Program-made: the position numbers and the translations under genes
The notes under the pieces: model-generated
What the model was told of the DNA's origin: nothing
What the model saw: only the letters and a program-made list of their open reading frames with translations
Databases searched by the model: none
In this document: one piece after another, positions 11,085 through 22,373 of the stretch
How the letters are laid out: every line of letters begins with the position of its first letter
Position numbering within the stretch: position 1 is the first letter of the stretch
NCBI RefSeq assembly: GCF_030269925.1
Contig: NC_085112.1
Span: 3,101,501-3,165,500 of the forward strand
Source: Bombyx mori
Taxonomy: Eukaryota > Arthropoda > Insecta > Lepidoptera > Bombycidae
Direction of reading: 5' to 3'
DNA length: 64,000 nucleotides

Positions 11085-11290
11085 GCAAATTCACGGGTTC
11101 AAACTGAAAGAAAATGCTAATACTGGCCCTAGCAATAGCAGTGCTTCGCAGAATCTACCGTCTGATCAAAATCGCGACTCACTGAGAAGATCCGGCGAAC
11201 AAGTCAGTGGGTTGAACCTATGAGTTAGTTCGCTCAGGGATGCGACGCGACCGGTGCTTGAAGAGCCTAAAAGCACCAAAAGTGGATCCC
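11085..11290 (-). mobile_element. Jockey LINE tail, family 1, diverged
   Basis: On the plus strand it shows GGCCCTAGCAATAGCAGTGC, then GAGAAGATCCGGCG and a short stretch of the 3' coding end. The A-tail is eroded. Confidence 0.65.
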
Positions 11291-11300
11291 GGAATCCGAT

Positions 11301-11794
11301 AAGGCAAGTGTCATCCTTTACATATAGCAGACAAAGAGCAGAAGTCACGACAATTTCAGGCATGACGATATCGTTACGATATATAATTAACGTGAATCTC
11401 TAATGATATATATGTCGGAGAACCCACAATTATTAAAAACATCGTCAGACATCGTAGGGGTGAATAGAGTGATCGAGCTAAGAGAAATATTAACTACACC
11501 AATCACGTTTGTTGTCTTAGAACCATTTAGAAATATTTTCTTGACGTTAGCAAACGAAAACGAATGACAGTTCTTAGGACGGAGGCATCGCTCTTCGAGA
11601 AGGCTGGTTGGTAAGTGTGATGGCATCTATCCGCCTCCATCGGCTAGGCTCTGTCGTAGCACGAAGCTAGCCGAATTCTGATGCTACCGCAATCGTGCTG
11701 CATTTCGTTTAGCTACCAAACTAATGACCGTCTCCGACGTGTAAATATTTTCTCATGAATGTAATAATAATAATAATAACAAACTGGAATAAAA
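11301..11794. other. Nothing recognised; short ATA repeat
   Basis: Unique-looking sequence with an (ATA)n run at about 11762-11779. No supported gene. Confidence 0.45.
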
Positions 11795-12000
11795 TAACGC
11801 ACGATCATCCGGCTCTAAACTAGATTATAGGTACCAGAGCCCTATATAGATACCTATATGCGTTTAAATATAGATAATAAACACCCAGACAAAGAACAAA
11901 CAAATCTGTTCATCACACGAATGTTTTCCCGATGTGGGAATCGAACCCACGACCCTTGGCACCACGGTCAGCAGCACTAACTACCGCACCACCGAGTCAC
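11795..12000 (-). mobile_element. tRNA-derived SINE (second family), uninterrupted copy
   Basis: The minus-strand head at about 11927-12000 has the B-box GGGTTCGATTCCC and a GGTGGTGCGGTAGTTAG A-box region. The body extends to ACGCACGATCATCCGG. It serves as the reference for the split copy at 6405-7108. Confidence 0.7.
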
Positions 12001-12492
12001 TCAAAGTTTTGTAATACTCGACATAATTTTGTTACACTCAAGTGTATTCAGTAATGAAAATTTATGTACATATATCTGAATAATTCATATGTGTGTCCCG
12101 ATCCATCGATATTCATGCAAATTATGTGTTTTACATAAAAAGATCACGAACAACATATTAAAGGTGGACGAAATAAAGGGAATAATAATATAAAGCTTTA
12201 AGAAGCATTATGTTCAAGACTAAGCAACAAAGACGAAGTAACAAAAGATTTTACAAATTTTCTTCGTCATTTTGCGGATCAACGGGCATTTGCAAATCGA
12301 TACCATTACGAAAATTTTATAAATAAACACATTTCTTCGTTAAAAACTATGTGCTTGATAGATTTTATTTTATCCGACATACCAATATTACGAAATTTGT
12401 ACAAAAAAGAAAGCCAAAGTCATCAATATTAAATGTGAATGAATATAATTAATGTACGAGTAATCTATGTCATTTAAATATGCATTATTATA
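12001..12492. other. AT-rich stretch, nothing recognised
   Basis: No repeat family or coding frame could be supported. Confidence 0.45.
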
Positions 12493-12770
12493 ACGGCCGT
12501 CTGGAGTCGTGGTAAGTGGCATAGTCACTACACAAGGGGGTCGCGGGTTCGAATCCCGCCAAGGGAAGATATTTGTATGATAAATATAAATATCTTTTCC
12601 AGGGTTATGGATATATATTAAATATATGTATGTGTATAATAAAAATCTTACATTTATTTCCGTTAGCTGGTACCTGTAACACAAGTTCTTTACGAACTTA
12701 TCACGGGACCAGTTAACGTGGCGTGATTGTTAGTAAATATTTATATTTATTTATTTATTAAGAATTTTAG
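12493..12770 (+). mobile_element. tRNA-derived SINE (third family)
   Basis: The head has an A-box-like TGGAGTCGTGGTAAGTGG and the B-box GGGTTCGAATCCC. The body contains TTCCGTTAGCTGGTACCTG and ends in a TATTTATTTATTTATT run. The layout is head, body and short AT repeat, as in lepidopteran SINEs mobilised by RTE LINEs. Confidence 0.7.
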
Positions 12771-12911
12771 ATCTAGTCAAGGTAGGTGATTACCATCAGT
12801 CATTTTATAAGAGTTGGTTGGGAAGATCGTTAGTGCTGAAATAAAAAGGCCCAGAAATGGCGAATAAAAATCGTTTTGTTTATTCGTAGAATAATTTTTC
12901 CCGGAATTTGC

Positions 12912-13180
12912 CCAGTTGGTAACCAACTTGCTAGTGATAGGACGTCTTGTGAGTCCGCACGTGTAGGTACAACCACCCTGCCTATTTCTGCCGTGAAGCA
13001 GTAATGCGTTTCGGTTTGAAGGGCGGGCCAGCCGTTGTACTGTTAAAAAGTGAAACCTTACAACTCATGTCTCAAGGTGGGTGGTGCCATTTACGTTGTA
13101 GATGTCTATGGGCTACGTTTACCAATTAACACCAGGTGGGCCGTGAGCTCGTCCACCCATCTAAACAATAAAAAACAAAA
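12912..13180 (+). mobile_element. Bm1: Bm1 SINE, head missing
   Basis: It runs from AGGACGTCTTGTGAGTCCGC through TTTCTGCCGTGAAGCAGTAA to the CACCCATCTAAACAATAAAA tail. Confidence 0.85.
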
Positions 13181-13191
13181 AATCAAAGTAC

Positions 13192-13794
13192 TCGTCGTAC
13201 ATTAATTTAAAAAAAAATGAGATCTCATGAGAAGCAAAAACATTCCAATAACCATCGAATGGCATCTTGGAATCCCAACGTTGTTACATCCCGTGATAAA
13301 AATCAAACATACACACCATTATTACAAGTATAATAAAATTGTCTTTCAATTCGCAAAGATTGTTTGACGAACGCTTCGAGTCTACAAAACGTCTACAAAA
13401 AAACCTTTTACAAACCGTATATTTATTTTAAACGCAACACAAAATCCACCTCTGTAGCCGCGCGTATGCTATGCTAATACATACCTTTGAACATTAACTT
13501 GTTTTGCTTTTACAGAACATTAAACTGTCGCGAACCGAGGGTACGAAATTACACGAAACTTCGTTATGTTTGAATTGTTGATTGATTTACGTTGTAATTT
13601 CAGAGTTTGTCTTACGGGTACGGGTACGAGCTTATTGAGCTCAAACAGCTCTGGCGAATAAGAAAGCTACATAGCTTTAATATGCCGTGAAGAAGAAGAC
13701 GTGACTAATACCAGGAAATTCTAGTAGGCTGCAACTTAGCGCATATGAATCGTAAGGAGTATTGTGACAAGACACGCGTCGATACCACAGTCCT
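13192..13794. other. Nothing recognised
   Basis: Unique-looking AT-rich sequence without a supported gene or repeat. Confidence 0.45.
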
Positions 13795-14034
13795 AACCTA
13801 ACCCATGCATCAGCCCACTGAGTTTCTTACTGGATCTTCTCAGCGGGTCGCATTTCCGATCCGGTAGTAGATTAATTCGCGAAGCAGATGCTCTTGGGTT
13901 GTTAGGTCTCCTTCGGATGCGCTCGGGCAGCTGTTAGCAAATCCTACCCCTCCTAGATGAGCCTTTGCTCGCCCGCCAGCCCTGGTGAAAGTGGAAAAGC
14001 CTTTGGGCTACCAGTAATCCTTCAGTCATAAAAA
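13795..14034 (+). mobile_element. Jockey LINE tail, family 2
   Basis: From CCTAACCCATGCATCAGCCC to TACCAGTAATCCTTCAGTCA and a short A-run. It is the 3' end of the same family as the long copy at 41305-43398. Confidence 0.85.
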
Positions 14035-14855
14035 AACCACAGTCCTGCGTTATTCTGTTGCGAATCAACCCCGCCTTCAAGTTTGATATGTGAACAAATC
14101 GGTACTTGAACACTTTTCGTCACGATACGCTTATTCATCGATCCCGGTCGTTTGTAAACTCCAAAAGGGATACAACATTCGCAGATATATTGCTACTGTA
14201 TGCTTGTCTCAATACAAATAAAAATCCCGACCGCACGTAGCTGGAATAAATAACCCCTTAAGTTACCAGCGAATTAGTACGAAAAAAAACTTCTCCGAAA
14301 TCTGGCAGGAATGAAGGCTATTTAACAGCGGTTTTACTAAAAAAAACAATATGTATATAATAAAAATGAGTAAAATATACAGAAGTTTTTGCGGTTTTAC
14401 AAATCATGGCAATTAATACCAATTTTACTTGCTCAGTCATCCGTGACTACTGTGAAGTACCTATGCACCCTGTGGTGAGATAATAGACGTAAAAACTCCT
14501 TATACATAATCTCAAATCACTAATCATACTATATAAATAGGCCATGTTAAACCAGTTCGCTTCTGTCATCAGAATAGTGTCTACAGATAATTTGACCACG
14601 TAATATTATAGTTCCCGCAGAATCTCTGCCAACGTAGACCACTGCCAACAACGCTTTGAAACGATATCGCACCCGATGCCACCTCTAAAGCTGTCAACTA
14701 CACTATGCAGGTTAATTATACCGCATTGAATTTCGCTTACAACTGATTAAAACTGGAAATTGAATTTTAATTTTAATGTAAAAGAACAGTTATTGTAAAA
14801 GAACAGTTATTGTAAAAGAACGGTTAATTGTAAAAAACCGCTTTAAGCAATAATA
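14035..14855. other. Nothing recognised; short triplicated motif
   Basis: Mostly unique-looking. At about 14778-14830 the phrase TGTAAAAGAACAGTTAT is repeated about three times in tandem, a small minisatellite. Confidence 0.5.
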
Positions 14856-15112
14856 CTTTTTTTTTTTATTGCTTAGATGGGCGGACGAGCTCACAGCCCA
14901 CCTGGTGTTAAGTGGTTACTGGAGCCCATAGACATCTACAACGTAGACGCGCCACCCATCTTGAGATACAAGTTCTAAAGTCTCAGTATAGTTACAACGG
15001 CCGCCCCACCCTTCAAACCGAAACGCATTACTACTTCACGGCAGAAATAGGCAGGGCGGTGGTACCTACCCGCGCGGACTCACAAGTGGTCCTACCACCA
15101 GTAAATTATAAT
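14856..15112 (-). mobile_element. Bm1: Bm1 SINE, head missing
   Basis: T-run, then ATTGCTTAGATGGGCGGACG on the plus strand, through to ACCACCAGTAAATTATAATT. A well conserved copy. A (CT)n microsatellite follows at about 15292-15309. Confidence 0.9.
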
Positions 15113-15414
15113 TTTTTGGTTTCGATTGTATTCGTGTAAAGTATAAAATTTATAGTAATGATTGAACTGATTTTTAATTTGTTTCCTAGCGATTCTTGTC
15201 CACCTGGTGGTCTGGAAGAGATCGCTTTTGGCGATAATGTACTTTTTTGTATTTAATGTTTTGCGTTTTTTTTGTGTACAATAAAGCATATTCTCTCTCT
15301 CTCTCTCTTTGATAATATTGAAATACTAATTATCTAGAGTTAAGGAATGACAAAAATAAACACGGATGTGTACAAGCCACCGTTCCCAATGAACTCGTCG
15401 ATTGACGAAGACCG

Positions 15415-15590
15415 ACAGACCCAGCCCACTGAGTTTATTACTGGATCTTCTCAGTGGTACGCTATTCCGATCCGGTAGTAGATTCAGCGAAGCACTGCTC
15501 TTGCTAAGGTTGATGTTTGGCAAATTCTTTAAAGCTGAGCCCCGTAACTCACGCAGTAAAGGTGGAGCCAGAATATTCCCTCGAGACTTT
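15415..15590 (+). mobile_element. Jockey LINE tail, family 1, diverged
   Basis: CAGCCCACTGAGTTTATTAC is followed by the ATCCGGTAGTAGATTC block and AGCCCCGTAACTCACG. The end decays without a clear A-tail. Confidence 0.7.
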
Positions 15591-15715
15591 TGGAATGTTG
15601 CCTCAAAATCGTTTTTAATTCAATGCTTTTAAAAGCTTTTTTCATCGAGCTCACAATCTGCCGCTATAATTCTAATATTTAAGAAACATCAATCTAATAA
15701 TACTCTTTCTGACCT

Positions 15716-15865
15716 GCGCCATCAAATCTTAATATAACAGTACTAGACTTTCTTGTGTACTGTTAACTAGGTCACGTTTTGCAACGAAGATGCGCGTGCG
15801 ATTTCGTCTAAAAGTGAACGCGTATAAAAGTGTGAATAATCTGCTATTTCTTTAAAATTTATCAA
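15716..15865 (+). repeat. Duplicated 5' flank of a tRNA-Gly gene
   Basis: These 150 bp match 35467-35617, the 5' flank of another tRNA-Gly gene (shared GATGCGCGTGCGATTTCGTC). The two tRNA genes were therefore copied with their upstream DNA. Confidence 0.75.
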
Positions 15866-15936
15866 GCATCGGTGGTTCAGTGGTAGAATGCTCGCCTGCC
15901 ACGCGGGCGGCCCGGGTTCGATTCCCGGCCGATGCA
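15866..15936 (+). tRNA. tRNA-Gly(GCC)
   Basis: A 71-nt cloverleaf with anticodon loop CTGCCAC (anticodon GCC), A box TGGTTCAGTGG, B box GGTTCGATTCC, paired 7-bp acceptor stem and discriminator A. A run of six T follows one base after the gene, fitting Pol III termination. It decodes GGC/GGU glycine codons. Silk proteins are very glycine-rich, and silkworms have many tRNA-Gly genes. The downstream DNA is also SINE-like, so this copy could have been spread by retroposition. Confidence 0.9.
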
Positions 15937-16300
15937 GTTTTTTGGAACACATTTTTTCGGTATATTTTTTTTAAAATTTTAAGTAGTGAAATTTTGTCGA
16001 AAAGTTCTTAATGTTATTTAGTGTTCTCCAGGGTTGAACGAATTTACAGTGGTGATATAAAGTGGTTACCAGATTGTGGTAGAATGTATTGTAAGTTCAC
16101 ATTGGTCTTCCTACCCATTTTTGCCGCGTAGCAGTCATACTTTTATATTTGGAGGGTAGGACTGCCGCTAAGCCTACGATTGAGACTTAGATCTCATGTT
16201 TTATGATGGGTTCCGATAATTGCATAGCACCATGTGGTCTTGAGGCTGTTCATACATCAATACAATAATGTTTTAATAAAAAGTTCTGATGGATATGTAC
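15937..16300 (+). repeat. SINE-like tail after tRNA-Gly
   Basis: Matches the tail of the minus-strand unit at 55-372. Contains CCTACCCATTTTTGCCGCG, similar to the centre of Bm1, and ends near TTTTAATAAAAAGTTCTGAT. The other five tRNA-Gly genes lack this tail. Confidence 0.65.
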
Positions 16301-16402
16301 CCAGTTCCGAATATTAATTATATTATTGTGTAATTCAATTATATTTGATGATTGAGTAAATTTGTCACATGAACATTTTACTATTCAGTTTCAAGCGTAT
16401 AA

Positions 16403-16473
16403 GCATCGGTGGTTCAGTGGTAGAATGCTCGCCTGCCACGCGGGCGGCCCGGGTTCGATTCCCGGCCGATGCA
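16403..16473 (+). tRNA. tRNA-Gly(GCC)
   Basis: Identical to the copy at 15866 over all 71 nt, with anticodon GCC and both internal promoter boxes. It is followed by ATAGCTTTTGTC, whose TTTT can end Pol III transcription. It lies 466 bp after the previous gene on the same strand but has a different 5' flank. Confidence 0.93.
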
Positions 16474-16845
16474 TAGCTTTTGTCACAACAATTATTAAGA
16501 TTTTTTTTCCTACCATTGTCTAACCATTAAATTAAAAAGAAAATCATTCTTATTCCGTTTCCTCACTTTTATTATTAAAGTATTTTCTTCGATTTTCGTT
16601 AGCCATACATGTCTGTGTGCATAAAAACTGTATAGGACACGGAAACAACGGAAATAACATCTATATATATAAAAGAAAGTCGTGTTAGTTACTTCACTTA
16701 TAACTCAAGAACGGCTGAACCGATTTAGCTGAAAATTGGCAGGGAGGTAGTTTAGAGCCAGGAGAAGGACATAGGATACTTTTTATCCCGTTCGACATCA
16801 TTCCCGTGTGACTTGACATTTAACGTCAGTCACTATAAAACGTGG

Positions 16846-17108
16846 TGAGGGAGTTCGTATAGAGTCCCTTCTTTATTTCGCCGTAGTCGTGTTTTAAGTA
16901 ATTAACACCACAGTTGAAACAATATAAATTATATTGATGTAGCGGCATAAACAATTCCAGTTAATTATAATAGGTATATTAGTTATTTAACACATTATAA
17001 ATTATTTTTATGTTTTAAATATTTGGCGGTAAAAAGGCCTCGTGTCACAGACTATATCCTTTTTCCCACATCTCGTGCGTTCCGGCTTACGCATAATAAA
17101 ACGCCACA
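16846..17108 (-). repeat. Gypsy 3' LTR (263 bp)
   Basis: By my reading it is base-for-base equal to 22111-22373. In element orientation it is preceded by the G-rich polypurine tract GGGGGGTGG. Confidence 0.95.
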
Positions 17109-17155
17109 CCACCCCCCTACGGAGAAGGAGAATCCGCAGAAAAAGAGAAAAATTA

Positions 17156-20100
17156 TCATAGGTCGAAAGGTTTGGAGAAGTGGACTCTGCGACCTGACTG
17201 GGTGGTATATTGAGGTGTATGTGTAGGAGTAGCAGTTAGAGGTGCCGAAGGCACGAGTGGACATGAAGGGACATTAGTAGCATCCGGTTGCGCTGGTTGA
17301 GGCACAGAAACCCGCGGTGCTGGTGCTGGAACGAGATCTACTAAAGAATGCTCGACGAAAGCTGGCTTAATTCTGTCGACACTGACCGTCACCTGTTTCC
17401 CTTTTACATCAATCGACCACGTTTTTCCGTCCTCGGCTCTAGATATAACTCTATGAGGACCAGAGTAAGGTGGTTGCATTGAACGTCTAACCGAATCCTC
17501 CCTGAGCATGACATGAGAGGCGGTGGAAAGATTTTTAAATATGAAAGGTGATGGTTTAGTGTGTGAGGAACATGGAGTGGGACGCAATTTAGACATACGC
17601 TGTCTTAACTTTACGACAAAATCCGTCGGGTCCTCGAAACCAGAAGGACCGGGAGGTACTAACAGTTCCCCTGGAAGCGTTAATGTTTCTCCGTAAAGCA
17701 ATTCCGCTACTGTTGCTTGTAGATCTTCTTTAAAAGCCGAACGCATTCCTAATAAGACCAAAGGTAATGCATTCAACCACGAATCATCATAACACATCAG
17801 AGAGGCCTTTAATTGTCTATGCATGCGCTCCACGAGCCCATTGGCACAAGGGTGGTAACTAGTAGTGCGTATACGTTTAGTACCACATAAATTAGTAAGG
17901 CGTCTGAAAAGGTCCGACTCGAACTGTCGTCCCTGGTCGGTAGTGATGACAGCAGGTACTCCGAATCGAGCAATCCAACCGGCTACAAAGGTGCTCGCCA
18001 CTTCTTCTGCTGTTATTCCGTGCATAGGCCAAACTTCGGGCCATCGAGTGTAGCGATCCACAGCAGTCAGGCAGTATTGGAAGTCAGAACAAGATGGAAG
18101 AGGGCCTATGATGTCAATATGGACATGCTTCAGTCGAGACGTAGGACTGGAGAAGTGTCCAAGTGGAGATTTTATATGCCGCGTCACCTTACTTCGCTGG
18201 CAAGCAACGCAGGTTTGGCACCAATAACGGCAATCTTTGGCAATGCCAGGCCACACGAAACGGTCTGAGATCAATCGAATGGTTGATCTAGTACCAGGAT
18301 GGCTAAGATTATGTAGCTGAGCAAAAATCTTCTTTCGCATAGGTTCCGATACAAATGGGCGTGGTCGCCCTGTTGACATGTCGCAGACCAAAACAGTGTT
18401 TGTGCCAGGAACTACGACGTTCTCTAGTTTTAGAGAAGAATTCGCATCGTTACGATACTTTTTCAATTCGTCGTCAAGTTTTTGGCAAGCGGAGAGAGCA
18501 GAATGGTCAGTTTCAAAACTAACAGCTTCGATGCGGGACATGGCGTCCGCCACCGTATTGTCCTCCCCTTTTATATGGACAATGTCCGTGGTAAACTGCG
18601 AAATAAAAGACAGTTGATTTAACTGTACCGGAGGAAGCCTTTCGCGACGTTGCGAGAACGCATAAACTAATGGCTTATGGTCCGAATAAATCGTTACGTG
18701 CTGTGCGGCTAAGAAGTGTCGATAATGTTGCACACTCTCATATACCGCAAAAAGTTCTCGGTAGTATGCTGGCCACTGGCACTGTCGGGGATTCAGCTTT
18801 TTACTAAAGAAACCCAGGGGTTGCCAAGCATCACCGACTTTCTGCTGAAGGCAGGCACCAACGTGAGAACTGGAAGCGTCGGTGAAAAGCCCTAGTTCAG
18901 CGTTAGGCAAAGGGTGTGCCAACAGAGCTGCAGATGACAAGCTATCCTTACAGGCATTAAAGCATTCTTCGAGCTCAGGTGTCCAAGTGATCGGTGTGAG
19001 ACCTTTACCTCCAGTGGCCACGATCGCGTTGACTAGCGGTGCTTGTAACTTGGCCGCATTGCGCAGAAATCGGCGATAATAATTAACCATCCCAATGAAA
19101 CGACGGAGTCCTTGTACAGTCTGTGGTAGAGGAAAATCTTTTAGAGCTTGAATGCGCTCTGATGGTGGTTGTGTTCCGTCGGCAGATATTCTGTTTCCGA
19201 GAAAAGTAACTTCAGGAGCACCAAACACGCATTTTGCTGGATTTATAACGATTCCGTAATCTTCAAATCGCTTGAAAAGAGTACGAAGGTGTGCAGCATG
19301 TTGAAGAGCATCACGGGAATACACTAATATGTCGTCAACGTACGCAAAGCAAAAATCGAGACCTTGGACAACTTCGTCTATAAATCTTTGAAACGTTTGG
19401 CCTGCGTTGCGCAGACCAAAAGTCATGTAATTAAATTCGTAGAGTCCGAAGGGTGTTATGATGGCGGTTTTACAGATATCCTCAGGCGCAACAGGAATTT
19501 GCTGATATGCCTTAACGAGGTCGATGGTACTAAATATACTACACCCAGATATGTTATGGCCGACGTCACCGATATGGCGAACTGGGTACCTGTCGGGTAT
19601 GGTACGTGAATTCAAAGCACGATAATCGCCGCAGGGTCGCCAGGTGCCATCGCGCTTAGGGACCATATGAAGTGGAGAAGACCACGAACTTTTCGAAGGT
19701 CTGGCTGTCCCGCACTGTACCATATCATCAAAAACCTTTTTGGCCTCTTGAAGTTTTTGAGGTGCCAGACGTCTAGGACGACAAGAGACTGGGGCGCCCT
19801 CAGTGGTTAGAATATAATGAACTGTATTATGCTTCGGCTCACGAATAAGTCCTGGTGGCTTCGTAATGGACGGAAATTCCGCAAGAAGTGCACTAAATTG
19901 GGATGACGGAGCGCAGACAACTTTGACGCTGGTCTGGTCTAAAACAGCGACGGCAGCTACGCATGACAACCCGGTAATACTATCGACAAGTCTCTTACTG
20001 GCACAATCGGGCAACAACCGATAGTGCGCCAGAAAATCGGAGCCGATGATTGCGGTGTTGACGTCGGCGATAATGAATCGCCATTGAAATATGCGGCGTA

Positions 20101-20380
20101 GCCCCAAATTAAGCGCCATTTGTATGTGACCAAAAGTGCGTATCTCACTACCATTGGCAGCCGCTAATGTATAATTTGAACGTATCGGCTTATTTGATAA
20201 CCACTGATATGGATAACAGGAGAGGTCAGAGCCTGTGTCTATTAAAAAACGGCGCTTGGTTGAGCTTTCGGTGACAAATAATCGGCGACTCTCCTTTAAG
20301 CAGTCAGACGTCGCCATCATTGACTGCTTTTGTCGTTTTCCGAAGGTGGCGGCGGCGTCCAGGTACATGGTTGAATACAC
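17156..20380 (-). CDS. pol: Gypsy Pol polyprotein (protease, RT, RNase H, integrase)
   Basis: 1074 residues, intact. Domains in order: retropepsin with active site DTGS at about 48-51; reverse transcriptase with [15 protein letters not shown] near 283-297 and the YVDD catalytic box at 347-350; RNase H with FTDASS near 499-504 and SDHKPL near 566-571; integrase zinc finger (two His, two Cys) at about 690-727; integrase core D756, D815 and E851, with 35 residues between the last two. The C-terminal tail is Pro-rich. It overlaps gag by 64 bp in the -1 frame, so it is probably made as a Gag-Pol fusion by frameshifting. The first Met is therefore only the start of the open frame. It copies the element RNA into DNA and integrates it. 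No disabling change is visible. Confidence 0.93.
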   Translation of the reverse strand: MYSTMYLDAAATFGKRQKQSMMATSDCLKESRRLFVTESSTKRRFLIDTGSDLSCYPYQWLSNKPIRSNYTLAAANGSEIRTFGHIQMALNLGLRRIFQWRFIIADVNTAIIGSDFLAHYRLLPDCASKRLVDSITGLSCVAAVAVLDQTSVKVVCAPSSQFSALLAEFPSITKPPGLIREPKHNTVHYILTTEGAPVSCRPRRLAPQKLQEAKKVFDDMVQCGTARPSKSSWSSPLHMVPKRDGTWRPCGDYRALNSRTIPDRYPVRHIGDVGHNISGCSIFSTIDLVKAYQQIPVAPEDICKTAIITPFGLYEFNYMTFGLRNAGQTFQRFIDEVVQGLDFCFAYVDDILVYSRDALQHAAHLRTLFKRFEDYGIVINPAKCVFGAPEVTFLGNRISADGTQPPSERIQALKDFPLPQTVQGLRRFIGMVNYYRRFLRNAAKLQAPLVNAIVATGGKGLTPITWTPELEECFNACKDSLSSAALLAHPLPNAELGLFTDASSSHVGACLQQKVGDAWQPLGFFSKKLNPRQCQWPAYYRELFAVYESVQHYRHFLAAQHVTIYSDHKPLVYAFSQRRERLPPVQLNQLSFISQFTTDIVHIKGEDNTVADAMSRIEAVSFETDHSALSACQKLDDELKKYRNDANSSLKLENVVVPGTNTVLVCDMSTGRPRPFVSEPMRKKIFAQLHNLSHPGTRSTIRLISDRFVWPGIAKDCRYWCQTCVACQRSKVTRHIKSPLGHFSSPTSRLKHVHIDIIGPLPSCSDFQYCLTAVDRYTRWPEVWPMHGITAEEVASTFVAGWIARFGVPAVITTDQGRQFESDLFRRLTNLCGTKRIRTTSYHPCANGLVERMHRQLKASLMCYDDSWLNALPLVLLGMRSAFKEDLQATVAELLYGETLTLPGELLVPPGPSGFEDPTDFVVKLRQRMSKLRPTPCSSHTKPSPFIFKNLSTASHVMLREDSVRRSMQPPYSGPHRVISRAEDGKTWSIDVKGKQVTVSVDRIKPAFVEHSLVDLVPAPAPRVSVPQPAQPDATNVPSCPLVPSAPLTATPTHTPQYTTQSGRRVHFSKPFDL

Positions 20381-21255
20381 TTAACAGCTTTAGTATTAAA
20401 TTTCCTATGGTAAAAGCACATTTGAGGCTTACCAGGTGTTTGTGAGCGTCGTCGCTGATTTGAGAAATCCCGGGTCCTATTTCTACCGCGCTCTGCAGTA
20501 AGCACAGCAAGCTGACGCGTGACCTCATCCAGACGCCGTGTGATATCTTCTAACGAAGGGGGTGAGACGGCAGACGTGCTTGCTGAGAAAACAGCAGATG
20601 AATGAGGTGCGAACATACCAGGCGAAACTTCCAAAATTTTGTCCGCTAGCTCAGCGACTTTGTCCAGCGAGAGTTCTGATTGGGCGGCCAAAATTGCTTG
20701 GAGATGTTGTGGGAGGCGACGCATCCATAGCTGGCGAAGCAAATTTTCATCAGTGAGGGTGTTTCCTGCCAATGATCTAAGATGACGTAAAAACTGCGAA
20801 GGACGGCGGTCACCCAACTCAACATCACTGACAAGTTGCCTGACACGTTGCTCCTCAGACGTGGACAACCTACGGATCAACTCGGATTTGAGGCGACCAT
20901 ATTTGTCCTCTGGTGGTGGTTGGAGAATAATGTCTTCTACCTCCCCAATAACTCGGGTATCTAACTGAGCAATCACGTAGTTAAATTTAGTCAGGTCAGC
21001 GGAGATGCCCGAAATCGAGAATTGTGCCTCTACCTGAGCAAACCAAATTGCAGGCCGATCAGGCCAGAAGGGAGGAAGTTTTATGGCTACTGTGCATACT
21101 GAGGTAGGTTGAGGAAATAATGGCTCTGTGGGGGGTGGGTCCGTTTTATCGACGCATTGCATTTTAAATTTTTGTAACTCAGCCTTTAGGATGGCATTTT
21201 GTTGTTGTAACAGCGTATTTTCTTCTCTTACTAATTGTTCGTTTGCCTCCATCAT
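20317..21255 (-). CDS. gag: Gypsy Gag structural protein
   Basis: 312 residues. The N-terminus (about 1-35) is a Leu/Gln-rich coiled coil. The middle has the usual retrotransposon Gag capsid features ([20 protein letters not shown] near 59, RQLWMRRLP near 175). Near the C-terminus is a zinc knuckle variant, Cys-x2-His-x9-Cys-x3-Cys, of the type seen in many insect Gypsy elements, for RNA binding. The start is the first of two adjacent Met codons, about 855 bp after the 5' LTR. Its last 64 bp overlap pol. No clear canonical slippery heptamer is seen; G GAA AAC shortly before the stop is the nearest candidate. Confidence 0.9.
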   Translation of the reverse strand: MMEANEQLVREENTLLQQQNAILKAELQKFKMQCVDKTDPPPTEPLFPQPTSVCTVAIKLPPFWPDRPAIWFAQVEAQFSISGISADLTKFNYVIAQLDTRVIGEVEDIILQPPPEDKYGRLKSELIRRLSTSEEQRVRQLVSDVELGDRRPSQFLRHLRSLAGNTLTDENLLRQLWMRRLPQHLQAILAAQSELSLDKVAELADKILEVSPGMFAPHSSAVFSASTSAVSPPSLEDITRRLDEVTRQLAVLTAERGRNRTRDFSNQRRRSQTPGKPQMCFYHRKFNTKAVKCIQPCTWTPPPPSENDKSSQ

Positions 21256-21894
21256 TGAACTTTACGTATACAATTGTAAAAAAAAAAAAACTAAGCATTT
21301 ATACAATTTAACAACTTAAAAAAATAATAATAATAATAAGTAAAGAAGAAAATGAAAATTAATGATTATGGTAAAAGATGGCAAAATACTGACAATAAGA
21401 GGCACAGTAAAACAATGAAATAAAATTATAGTAAACAAGAAAATAGAAATTAATTAAATACAGATGTGATGATAACACCGACTTACATTTCGTGACTATT
21501 TACTTTATAGCATTCATGTAGATAAAACCTAAAACTGTAATTATTTTGCCTCGTAAAAACAAATATTTCCTTACTACTAATCGTACAATAATACCTTAAT
21601 ATTATTATTAATTACAATGTTATACTATGAATTGGTGGAGCAATGAAGGCCCGTTAACAAAATATGAATAACTATTGTTACAAAAGGAACCTTTAAATTA
21701 AATTAAAATTTTGTTTTTCTTGTTTTTTTATGTCGACAAAGACCAAGCTGTTACTTATGCAATTATGTAACAAAATTAAAGTTACAGTATAGGCGGAGAA
21801 TATGAAGAAGTATTAAGATTAAAATAAAATAAAAAATATAAAACACTTCACCGAGTTAATCAGAAAACACAAAAAAAAAAAAAAGTTCCATGTT
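21256..21894 (-). other. AT-rich Gypsy 5' leader
   Basis: Untranslated leader between the tandem repeats and gag. Contains A-runs and an (AAT)n run near 21322-21338. No open frame of note. Confidence 0.6.
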
Positions 21895-22080
21895 GTGGAA
21901 TGCCGCACCAGGTGTTTAACCGCTTGTACTTGATCACTCTGCTGTGCGCGGCGATGCTGCGCCAAGTGTATATGGTTTGTAGACGATCTTGCCTGAATGC
22001 TGCACCAGGTGTATATAATATGTACTCGACCTTGTCTGGATGCTGCGCCAGGTGTATATGGTTTCTACTCGATCTCTATT
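21895..22080 (-). repeat. Four tandem repeats in the Gypsy 5' leader
   Basis: The core ATGCTGCGCCAGGTGTATAT or a variant begins at 21900, 21954, 21997 and 22040, so the spacings are 54, 43 and 43 bp. The array sits just inside the 5' LTR, before gag. In Drosophila gypsy the same place holds a repeated insulator. I see no clear Su(Hw)-type motif, so any regulatory role is inference. Confidence 0.75.
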
Positions 22081-22092
22081 TGTAACGATCGA

Positions 22093-22110
22093 TCACGTCG
22101 GGGTCACCAA
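22093..22110 (-). promoter_or_regulatory. tRNA-Trp primer binding site
   Basis: In element orientation, one base after the 5' LTR comes TGGTGACCCCGACGTGAT. This is the 18-nt complement of the 3' end of tRNA-Trp, the same primer site known from avian retroviruses. The assignment is from memory of that site. Confidence 0.75.
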
Positions 22111-22373
22111 TGAGGGAGTTCGTATAGAGTCCCTTCTTTATTTCGCCGTAGTCGTGTTTTAAGTAATTAACACCACAGTTGAAACAATATAAATTATATT
22201 GATGTAGCGGCATAAACAATTCCAGTTAATTATAATAGGTATATTAGTTATTTAACACATTATAAATTATTTTTATGTTTTAAATATTTGGCGGTAAAAA
22301 GGCCTCGTGTCACAGACTATATCCTTTTTCCCACATCTCGTGCGTTCCGGCTTACGCATAATAAAACGCCACA
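22111..22373 (-). repeat. Gypsy 5' LTR (263 bp)
   Basis: Equal in length and, by my reading, in sequence to 16846-17108. In element orientation it runs from TGTGGCGTTTTATTATGCG to GAACTCCCTCA. Confidence 0.95.

Larger units (their letters stand above)
16846..22373 (-). mobile_element. Apparently full-length Ty3/Gypsy LTR retrotransposon
   Basis: A 5528-bp element on the minus strand: 5' LTR (22111-22373), tRNA-Trp primer site, tandem-repeat leader, gag, pol, purine tract, 3' LTR (16846-17108). The LTRs begin TGTGGCG and end CCCTCA in element orientation. I find no difference between them. gag and pol are open throughout and there is no env. All parts needed for a retrotransposition cycle appear present. 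I could not identify a clean target duplication (left flank CGTGG, right flank CCGGT). Confidence 0.92.

Noticed and set aside
12388..12684. 98-codon minus-strand frame containing WRDSNPRPPC
   Set aside because: The phrase is the reverse translation of a tRNA B-box and is common in SINEs; it is the SINE at 12493-12770.
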